A stretch of 64,000 bases of DNA from SSC3 sp963769585 (GTDB lineage: Bacteria; Actinomycetota; Actinomycetes; Propionibacteriales; Nocardioidaceae): contig CAVYMJ010000006.1 of assembly GCA_963769585.1 (NCBI GenBank), positions 372,001 to 436,000 of the forward strand. The letters are read 5' to 3'. Numbering within the stretch: the stretch's first letter is position 1; every line of letters begins with the position of its first letter. The translations under genes were made by a program, and so were the position numbers. Positions 33,475 through 39,683 of the stretch are shown in pieces. The notes beneath the pieces were generated by a model. That model searched no databases, was not told where the DNA came from, and worked only from the letters and a program-made list of their open reading frames with translations.

Positions 33475-34717
33475 GACCGCTGCGGCCCTGCTGCTCGCGC
33501 CAGTTCTCCGGCAGCAGATGGTCGAGGAGGTCGTCGACGGTCACTGCGCCGACCAGCCGGCCGACGTCGTCGACCACGGGCGCCGCCACCAGGTTGTACG
33601 TCGCCAGGTGGCGAGCCACCTCCTCCAGGGAGGCGGTCTCCTTGAGCGACTCGATGTCGTTGTCCAGGATCGCGCCGACCATGGTGGACGGGGGCTCGCG
33701 GAGCAGTCGCTGGATATGGGCGACGCCCAACAGCTTCCCGGTCGGCGTCTCCAGCGGCGGGCGTGCGACGTAGACCAGGGCCGCCAGGCTGGGGGTGAGC
33801 TCGACGTTGCGGACCTGGGCCAGTGCGTCGGCGACGGTTGCGTCGGGCGGCAGGATCACCGGCTCGGTGGTCATCATGCCGCCGGCCGTGCGCTCCTCGT
33901 AGCTCAGCAGCCGGCGAACGTCTTCGGCCTCCTCGGGCTCCATCAGCCCGAGCAGCAGCTCGGCGGTCTCGGTCGGAAGGTCGGCGATCAGGTCGGCGGC
34001 GTCGTCGGGGGACATCTCCTCCAGCACGTCCGCGGCGCGTTCCTTGTCCAGGATCGAGAGGATCTCGACCTGGTCCTCCTCGGGAAGCTCCTCGAGCACG
34101 CTGGCAAGACGCTCGTCGTCCAGGGCCGCCGCGATCTCGCCACGCCGCTTGGCCGGAAGGTCGTGCAGCACGCTGGCTAGGTCCGCGGGTTTGAGCTCCT
34201 CGAGGGCCGCCAGCAGGTGCGTCGCTCCCTGGCTGCCCTCCTCCGTGCCGAACCCGTCGACCTGGTTCCACCCCTCGACGTGGGTCTGGCCCTTGCGGCC
34301 GAAACGCTTGGAGCCCTCCTGGAGAGCGACCCGGCTGATCACCCAGTCGCGGTTGCGCTCCTGCTCCATGGCCACGTCGTAGACGGTTCCCCCGGTCTCG
34401 CTGCCACGGATGCTGACCCGACGGTCGAGCATCTCGCCGAAGACCAGGGTCTCGCTGGCGCGCTGCTCGAACCGGCGCATGTTCACCAGGCCGGTGGTGA
34501 TGATCTGAGCGCTGTCGATGTGGGTGACCCGGCTCATCGGCACGAAGATGCTGCGCCGGCCGAAGACCTCGACGACCAGCCCGAGCACCCGTGGCGGGCC
34601 GGACGCGCGGAGCATGCACACCAGGTCGCGTACCCGGCCGACCTGGTCACCGGCCGGGTCGAATACCGGCAGGCCGGCCAGGCGGGCGGCGAAGACTCGG
34701 GTGGGGAAGGTGCTCAC
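33467..34717 (-). CDS. MgtE-N and CBS domain protein (magnesium-sensor-like, no channel)
   Basis: A 416-residue soluble protein. The N-terminal 100 residues look like a PRC-barrel module (LPVFDPAGDQVGRVRDLVCM). The middle is an MgtE-N superhelix (ALEELKPADLASVLHDLPAK, SILDKERAADVLEEMSPDDA), and the C-terminus has two CBS domains (MTTEPVILPPDATVADALAQ and LVAAPVVDDVGRLVGAVTVD). It lacks the MgtE membrane channel, so it probably senses Mg2+ or nucleotides and regulates a partner; the adjacent DUF1003 protein is a candidate. The start is a GTG with weak upstream signals. It diverges from the PhzF gene. Confidence 0.88.
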   Translation of the reverse strand: MSTFPTRVFAARLAGLPVFDPAGDQVGRVRDLVCMLRASGPPRVLGLVVEVFGRRSIFVPMSRVTHIDSAQIITTGLVNMRRFEQRASETLVFGEMLDRRVSIRGSETGGTVYDVAMEQERNRDWVISRVALQEGSKRFGRKGQTHVEGWNQVDGFGTEEGSQGATHLLAALEELKPADLASVLHDLPAKRRGEIAAALDDERLASVLEELPEEDQVEILSILDKERAADVLEEMSPDDAADLIADLPTETAELLLGLMEPEEAEDVRRLLSYEERTAGGMMTTEPVILPPDATVADALAQVRNVELTPSLAALVYVARPPLETPTGKLLGVAHIQRLLREPPSTMVGAILDNDIESLKETASLEEVARHLATYNLVAAPVVDDVGRLVGAVTVDDLLDHLLPENWREQQGRSGHG

Positions 34718-34757
34718 GTCTGGCAAGGGTAGTCGTCCAGGGTGCGACGATGCGGTC

Positions 34758-35627
34758 ATGTTGCGATACGACGTCGTCGACGTGTTCACCGACCGGCCCT
34801 TCGCGGGGAACCAGCTCGCGGTCGTCCACGATGCCTCGGGGCTGGCCGACGCCCAGTTGCAGGCATTGGCGAACGAGTTCAACTTCTCCGAGACGACCTT
34901 CCCTTCGCAGGTGACCTCGTCGTCGTACCTGCTGCGGATCTTCACGCCCGGCGGCGAGATCCCCTTCGCTGGCCATCCGACGCTGGGTGCGGCGTGGGTC
35001 CTCAGCAGGGGCAGCGCCCTGACCGAGCCGACCGTCACCCAGCACTGTGCCGCAGGTGACTTCACGGTGACCGTGTCACCCGACGGCGCCGAGCTCACTG
35101 CCGTGCCACGGGACCTGGCGCAGTGCCCGGTCGACCTCTCCGAGGCGGTGCTCGCCGACCTCGGCCTGGGCCTGGACGACCTCGCCGGGACGGCGTACTT
35201 CGCGGGCACCGGGCTGACCTTCCTGCACCTGCCGGTCGTCGATGACGCCGTCTCGCGGGCACGTGCCACCAGCCAGCCACTGGACTCGTACGGAGTGGGG
35301 CGACTGGGGTTGGCCGACCCGCTCGGCGGCGTCAACCTGTACGCCGTCGACGGGGGCCAGGTGCATGCCCGAGTCTTCGTTCCGGAGCTGTCCATCCCCG
35401 AGGACGCGGCCACCGGTTCTGCGGCCGCCGGGCTCGGCCAGGCGCTGGTCGCCACCGGAGTCCTGCCCGACGGCGGGGCCTACCGGATCAGCCAGGGTTT
35501 CGAGATGGGCCGCCCGTCCGTCCTGTACGGCACGGTAGTGGTCACCGGGGGACGGATCACCTCGGTGCGGGTGCGCGGACAGATCCAGGCGATCGCCTCG
35601 GGCACGATCGCGGTCCCGCCCGGTTGA
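34758..35627 (+). CDS. PhzF-family isomerase/epimerase-like protein
   Basis: A 289-residue protein of the diaminopimelate-epimerase fold. The PhzF signature is visible: VDVFTDRPFAGNQLAVV, then NFSETTF with the catalytic Glu, RIFTPGGEIPFAGHPTLGAA in the first half, and PEDAATGSAAAGLG in the second. PhzF proteins isomerise small acids (in phenazine synthesis, trans-2,3-dihydro-3-hydroxyanthranilate). Most orphan members have unknown substrates, and no phenazine genes are nearby. The ATG at 34758 begins the fold. The last codons and the stop form the first unit of a tandem-repeat array. Confidence 0.9.
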   Translation: MLRYDVVDVFTDRPFAGNQLAVVHDASGLADAQLQALANEFNFSETTFPSQVTSSSYLLRIFTPGGEIPFAGHPTLGAAWVLSRGSALTEPTVTQHCAAGDFTVTVSPDGAELTAVPRDLAQCPVDLSEAVLADLGLGLDDLAGTAYFAGTGLTFLHLPVVDDAVSRARATSQPLDSYGVGRLGLADPLGGVNLYAVDGGQVHARVFVPELSIPEDAATGSAAAGLGQALVATGVLPDGGAYRISQGFEMGRPSVLYGTVVVTGGRITSVRVRGQIQAIASGTIAVPPG

Positions 35628-35703
35628 GGGGTCCCGCCCAGTTCGACCAGTCCCGCCCGGCTGACCAGTCCGCCCAGTTGACCAGTCCCGCCCGGCTGAC
35701 CAG
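35613..35703. repeat. array A: about five copies of an 18-bp tandem repeat
   Basis: Units follow GTCCCGCCCRGYTGACCA with 17-19 bp spacing. The first overlaps the last codons and stop of the PhzF gene, and the array fills almost all of the gap to the convergent gene ending at 35712. The unit is related to arrays B and C (shared GACCA...GCCCGGCT). Confidence 0.85.
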
Positions 35704-35711
35704 GGGTGCTC

Positions 35712-36242
35712 TCAGCTCAGCTTCGGACGGCGCCTCTTGCGGCGGTGCAGGACACGCGGCAGCGCCCCCCGAGTGATCGCTGCGGTGGGCCTGGGCACGG
35801 CTGCGTGGGAGGCGTCGGAGAGCGAGCCGGGGGCTTCGAGCACCTCTCCGGTCGGCTCGATGCGCGTGAGGATCGAGTCCGTGGCCCACACCTGAGGGGT
35901 CTCTGAGAGCGACGGGATGCTGATCCGCTCGGAGGCCACCGCCGCGACCGCTGCCTCCCAGGACTCCGACGAGGGCAGCACGCGGGCCGGGATGCCGACC
36001 CAGGTGACCAGCCGTCCGCCGTTCTCCTTCGAGCGCATCGTCACCTCGACCCGCTCGGCGTCCTCGATGTCGGGAAGGCGCTGCTCGGTGCCACCGGAGA
36101 CGAGCAGCAGCGCGTCGTCGTGCCAGACGTGCCAGACCGCATGCTCGGCCGCGGGGCCGCTGTACACGCTGTAGCGCAGCCAGCAGACGCTCGTCTTCTT
36201 GCCGAGCTCGGCGATCAACGCGGTGACAACGTCCGGGTCCAC
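35712..36242 (-). CDS. hypothetical protein, 176 aa
   Basis: The family is not named. The first two thirds read like a split-barrel domain (VCWLRYSVYSGPAAEHAVWH, VWHDDALLLVSGGTEQRLPD, VTMRSKENGGRLVTWVGIPA), similar in layout to flavin- or haem-binding barrels of actinobacteria; the C-terminal 40 residues are basic and disordered (RVLHRRKRRRPKLS). No signal peptide or membrane helix is present. The start is a GTG at 36242. It diverges from the DMT transporter across only 25 bp and converges on the PhzF gene across repeat array A. Confidence 0.78.
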   Translation of the reverse strand: MDPDVVTALIAELGKKTSVCWLRYSVYSGPAAEHAVWHVWHDDALLLVSGGTEQRLPDIEDAERVEVTMRSKENGGRLVTWVGIPARVLPSSESWEAAVAAVASERISIPSLSETPQVWATDSILTRIEPTGEVLEAPGSLSDASHAAVPRPTAAITRGALPRVLHRRKRRRPKLS

Positions 36243-36255
36243 GAGTCGAGCGTGC

Positions 36256-36261
36256 CATATT
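36256..36261 (+). promoter_or_regulatory. -10-like box CATATT of a leaderless promoter
   Basis: CATATT ends 6 nt before the GTG at 36268. The divergent gene starts only 25 bp away, and GAATATG on the other strand overlaps, so one AT-rich core may serve both directions. Confidence 0.4.
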
Positions 36262-36267
36262 CAAGCC

Positions 36268-37131
36268 GTGCCCGTGGTGTTGCTGATGGTGGTAGGCGTC
36301 GTCGCCGTGTCGATGTCGGCACCTCTCGCTGCCGGGATGACCGTGCCCGCGCTGGCGGTCGCTTTCTGGCGCAACGCACTTGGGACAGTGGCCGTCGCTC
36401 CCACAGCCCGTCGCAGCCAGCTGGGGGAGTGGAGGTGGATGGTCGCCGCCGGCTTCGCGCTCGCCCTTCACTTCGGAGCCTGGATCCCGTCGCTGCGACT
36501 CACCAGTGTGGCCAGTGCGACCGCTTTGGTGAGCCTCCAGGTCGCCTGGGTGATGGCCTGGGAGCTGCTGTTGGGGCGGCGCTACCCGAAGGCCGCCGTC
36601 GCGGGCCTGGTCATCGCGCTCGCCGGGACGGTCATCGTCAGCGGGGTCGACATCACCATCTCCAGCCGGGCGCTGGCCGGCGACCTGCTGGCCCTGCTCG
36701 GCGGGATCGGTACGGCGGCGTACATGGTGATCGGGGCCCGGGTCAGGACCAGCACCGGCACCTCGACGTACACCTTCGTCGCCTACGGGACCTGTGCGTT
36801 GGTGCTGGGAGTGGTCTGCGTGGCCAGCGGGCAGGACCTGGCCGGGTACGACGGCCGCCAGTGGGCCCTGCTCGCGCTGCTCACCGTCACGGCCCAGCTG
36901 CTCGGCCACTCGGTCTTCAACCACCTGCTGGCCACGACCAGCCCGACCCGGGTTGGGCTGGTCCTGTTGCTCGAGGTCCCTGGGGCGAGCTTCCTCGCTG
37001 CGGTCTTCCTCGACCAGCGTCCCCCGCTGCCGACCTTCGCCGGTCTCGCGGTGATCCTCGCCGGGATGGCGATCGTCATCCGGGTGACAAATCCCACGGG
37101 AGACGGCGTGCTCGAAGTGACCGCCAAGTAA
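36268..37131 (+). CDS. EamA/DMT-superfamily transporter
   Basis: A 287-residue protein with about ten membrane helices in two EamA halves (first: VVLLMVVGVVAVSMSAPLAA and AAGFALALHFGAWIPSLRLT; second: GDLLALLGGIGTAAYMVIGA and LLALLTVTAQLLGHSVFNHL). Characteristic turns are RNALG in the first half and PTRVGLVLLLEVPGASFLA in the second. DMT exporters carry amino acids, nucleosides or other small metabolites; the cargo is unknown. It starts at a GTG with a leaderless-type box. It lies 41 bp upstream of mcl, which may be only positional. Confidence 0.9.
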   Translation: MPVVLLMVVGVVAVSMSAPLAAGMTVPALAVAFWRNALGTVAVAPTARRSQLGEWRWMVAAGFALALHFGAWIPSLRLTSVASATALVSLQVAWVMAWELLLGRRYPKAAVAGLVIALAGTVIVSGVDITISSRALAGDLLALLGGIGTAAYMVIGARVRTSTGTSTYTFVAYGTCALVLGVVCVASGQDLAGYDGRQWALLALLTVTAQLLGHSVFNHLLATTSPTRVGLVLLLEVPGASFLAAVFLDQRPPLPTFAGLAVILAGMAIVIRVTNPTGDGVLEVTAK

Positions 37132-37172
37132 TACGCTCGGCTGGATCCTCGAACCAGAGAAGGTGCAAAAAC

Positions 37173-38132
37173 ATGTCCGAAGCGCTGCGCTCGCGCCGCT
37201 CATGCATGGCCGTCCCCGGCTCCAACCCCCGTTTCCTGGAGAAGGCCCAAGGGCTGAACTCCGACCAGGTCTTCCTCGACATCGAGGACTCCGTCGCTCC
37301 GCTGGCCAAGCCAGAGGCCCGCAAGAACATCGTCGACGCGCTGAACAACGGTGAGTGGGGCAACCGCGTCCGCACCGTCCGGGTGAACGACTGGACGACG
37401 ACGTGGACCTACCAGGACGTTATCGAGGTCGTCAGCGGCGCGGGCGCGAACCTCGACTGCATCATGCTGCCGAAGGTGCAGACCGCCGAGCAGGTGGTCG
37501 CGCTGGACCTGCTGCTGACCCAGATCGAGAAGACCGAGGGACTGCCGGTCGGTCGACTCGGCATCGAGGCCCAGATCGAGAACGCCCTCGGCCTGATCAA
37601 CGTCGACGCGATCGCCACGGCCAGCCCCCGCGTCGAGACGATCATCTTCGGGCCGGCCGACTTCATGGCCAGCATCAACATGAAGACTCTGGTCGTCGGC
37701 GAGCAGCCCCCCGGTTACGAGGAGGGCGACGCCTACCACTACATCCTGATGCGGATCCTGATGGCTGCCCGGGCCCACGACAAGCAGGCGATCGACGGGC
37801 CGTTCCTCCAGGTCCGTGACACCGAGGCCTTCACCAAGGTCGCTCGCCGCTCCGCAGCCCTGGGCTTCGACGGCAAGTGGACCCTGCACCCCGACCAGGT
37901 CGCGGCAGCCAACGAGGTCTACTCCCCGTTGCAGTCCGACTACGACCACGCCGAGAACATCCTGGACGCCTACGACTACTTCACCTCCGCGGCCGGCGGC
38001 GCAAAGGGTGCGGTCATGCTGGGCAACGAGATGATCGACGAGGCGTCGCGCAAGATGGCCATGGTGATCTCCGCCAAGGGCCGCGCGGCGGGCATGAAGC
38101 GCACCGATGTGTGGGAGAAGCCCTCCGACTGA
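37173..38132 (+). CDS. mcl: L-malyl-CoA/beta-methylmalyl-CoA lyase (CitE-like)
   Basis: A 319-residue HpcH/HpaI aldolase-fold enzyme. Visible motifs are RRSCMAVPGSNPRFLEKAQG, DQVFLDIEDSVAPLAKPEAR, a Mg-binding GIEAQIENALGLINVD and IIFGPADFMASINM. The sequence closely matches the Streptomyces lyase of the ethylmalonyl-CoA pathway as remembered; it would cleave malyl-CoA or methylmalyl-CoA to glyoxylate plus acetyl- or propionyl-CoA. In other actinobacteria it lies beside methylsuccinyl-CoA dehydrogenase and mesaconyl-CoA hydratase genes, whose likely counterparts here are at 54948 and 56560. A ribosome site (AGAAGG) precedes the ATG. Its stop overlaps the next start by one base. Confidence 0.9.
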   Translation: MSEALRSRRSCMAVPGSNPRFLEKAQGLNSDQVFLDIEDSVAPLAKPEARKNIVDALNNGEWGNRVRTVRVNDWTTTWTYQDVIEVVSGAGANLDCIMLPKVQTAEQVVALDLLLTQIEKTEGLPVGRLGIEAQIENALGLINVDAIATASPRVETIIFGPADFMASINMKTLVVGEQPPGYEEGDAYHYILMRILMAARAHDKQAIDGPFLQVRDTEAFTKVARRSAALGFDGKWTLHPDQVAAANEVYSPLQSDYDHAENILDAYDYFTSAAGGAKGAVMLGNEMIDEASRKMAMVISAKGRAAGMKRTDVWEKPSD

Positions 38133-39208
38133 TGAGTGCCAAGGGAAGGCTGTTTCTGCACATCGGTCTGGCCAAGACCGGGACGACCTTCCTGCAGGCC
38201 CTGCTCGCCGACAACAGGCCCGCGCTGCGGGAGGCGGGGTTCATCTACCCGTTCGTCCGGCCCGAGGCGATGTTCCACGCGGCCGTCGAGGTCCGAGAGG
38301 ACCACACCCGTTGGGGGCTGAGCCCCGCGGTCGTGGACGGCACCTGGCGGGCGCTGCTCGACAAGGCAGCCGCCTTCGACGGCACCGCGATCCTCAGTCA
38401 CGAGATCCTGGCCGGCGCGACAGCCGACCAGGTCGCCCGGGTAGCCGAGGGCCTCGCGCAGTTCGAGCTCCACCTGGTGGTCACTGCCCGCGACCTCGCC
38501 CGCCAGATCCCCGCACACTGGCAGGAGGCGGTGAAGAACGGGCAGACCTTCTCCTTCGCCGAGTACACCCGGGAAGTGCTCGGCGAGGCCGGCGCACCGG
38601 ACAGCCAACTGTGGAACGAGCAGGACCTGCTGGCTGTCCTGGACCGTTGGGCTTGGCTGGTGCCGCAGGAGCAGGTGCACCTGGTGACCTGCCCCCCTGC
38701 GGGCGCTGACCGGGACGAGCTCTGGCGCCGGTTCGCCGAGGCGAGCGGAGTCCCGGTCGCCCTGGGCGACCTCGAGGCGGCGCGTTCCAACGAGTCGCTG
38801 GGTGCGGCTCAGGTCCACCTCCTGCGCCGGGTCAACGAAGAGCTGGGCGGCCGGGTCGGCCAGCCGGCGTACGCGCACGTGGTCAAGCGGCTCTTCGCCC
38901 AGCGCTTGCTCAGCTCCGAGTCCTCGGCGCCAGCCGAGACCCCGGAGTCGCTGCGCGAGCCACTCAGCACCAGGGCGTCGGAGTGGATCGAGACCATCGG
39001 CAGCCGCGGATACGCCGTACATGGTGACCTGTCCGACCTGGTGCCGACGCGGTTCGGCACTGTCGACCCCGACTCATTGGAACCCACCGAGGTCCCCGAG
39101 GTCCCCATCGTGGTCGCCACCGTGCTCGAGGAGATCGTGGCCGCCCGTGCGACCGCTCAGGCCGACGAGCCCGAGGGTCGGAAGCGCTTCGCCCGGCGTC
39201 GCAGTTGA
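38132..39208 (+). CDS. sulfotransferase-like protein 1
   Basis: A 358-residue P-loop protein. The 5'-phosphosulfate loop is HIGLAKTGTTFLQALLADNR (residues 10-29). The 3'-phosphate region is VVTARDLARQIPAHWQEAVK, the usual R-D...W pattern. Both suggest use of PAPS to sulfate a carbohydrate or lipid. It resembles the proteins at 42601 and 53859 throughout, including the middle (VHLVTCPPAGADRDELWRRF). It has no membrane helix. The ATG overlaps the mcl stop (TGATG), so it is co-translated with a metabolic gene it has no obvious link to. The acceptor substrate is unknown. Confidence 0.85.
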   Translation: MSAKGRLFLHIGLAKTGTTFLQALLADNRPALREAGFIYPFVRPEAMFHAAVEVREDHTRWGLSPAVVDGTWRALLDKAAAFDGTAILSHEILAGATADQVARVAEGLAQFELHLVVTARDLARQIPAHWQEAVKNGQTFSFAEYTREVLGEAGAPDSQLWNEQDLLAVLDRWAWLVPQEQVHLVTCPPAGADRDELWRRFAEASGVPVALGDLEAARSNESLGAAQVHLLRRVNEELGGRVGQPAYAHVVKRLFAQRLLSSESSAPAETPESLREPLSTRASEWIETIGSRGYAVHGDLSDLVPTRFGTVDPDSLEPTEVPEVPIVVATVLEEIVAARATAQADEPEGRKRFARRRS

Positions 39209-39233
39209 CCCGTCCGAGAACGCCGTTCCTGCG

Positions 39234-39239
39234 TACACT
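39234..39239 (+). promoter_or_regulatory. -10 box TACACT of a leaderless promoter
   Basis: TACACT ends 7 nt before the ATG at 39247 and there is no ribosome site, giving the small lipoprotein gene its own leaderless transcript. Confidence 0.5.
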
Positions 39240-39246
39240 CGGTGCC

Positions 39247-39627
39247 ATGAGACCTCGAGGGCGACTGGTCGGGCTGACGCTGATGCTGGCCGTGCTGGCG
39301 GGGTGCGGGGAAGCCACCTCAGCGGTCGACGACTCGACCACTCCGCCGACGGAGCCCGCCTCGACCAGCCCGGTCGTGGAAGAGCCCACCGAGCCTCAGT
39401 GTGCCGACGTGTGGGTGAAGAAGGGCAAGCTGCCCCGGCAGTACGACGGCTGCTACGAGGGCGCCGAGAAGGTCAAGGCCGATCGCACGATGTGCTCGTT
39501 CGGTCGTCCGATCATCACGTACGTGGATCGCTTCTACGCGGTCCCGAGCGGAACTATCCACCGGGTCAGGGGATCGCTCCAGGACAACCGGGGCTACCTC
39601 TCGGCGATGAAGTCGTGTATGGCCTGA
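39247..39627 (+). CDS. small predicted lipoprotein, 126 aa
   Basis: The signal sequence LVGLTLMLAVLAGCGE has a lipobox with Cys 20 as the anchor. A Thr/Pro/Ser-rich spacer (STTPPTEPASTSPVVEEPTE) leads to a compact domain with four cysteines (QCADVWVKKGKLPRQYDGCY, MCSFGRPIITYVDRFYAVPS, SCMA end), likely paired in disulfides outside the cell. No family is recognised. It sits between sulfotransferase 1 and the RCC1 fusion gene, has its own leaderless promoter, and its stop codon lies in the loop of an intrinsic terminator, so it is a single-gene unit. Confidence 0.82.
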   Translation: MRPRGRLVGLTLMLAVLAGCGEATSAVDDSTTPPTEPASTSPVVEEPTEPQCADVWVKKGKLPRQYDGCYEGAEKVKADRTMCSFGRPIITYVDRFYAVPSGTIHRVRGSLQDNRGYLSAMKSCMA

Positions 39628-39645
39628 GCCATACATTTTTCTGTT
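39617..39645 (+). terminator. intrinsic terminator containing the lipoprotein stop codon
   Basis: GTATGGC (39617-39623) and GCCATAC (39628-39634) form a 7-bp stem with the 4-nt loop CTGA, followed by ATTTTTCTG. The stop codon TGA lies in the loop, so the coding region runs into the terminator. Confidence 0.85.
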
Positions 39646-39671
39646 TCTCCTGATTCCAGAGTGATTGCAGT

Positions 39672-39677
39672 TACGAT
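39672..39677 (+). promoter_or_regulatory. -10 box TACGAT of a leaderless promoter
   Basis: TACGAT ends 6 nt before the ATG at 39684, immediately downstream of the terminator, in an AT-rich patch. Confidence 0.5.
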
Positions 39678-39683
39678 CCCTGG

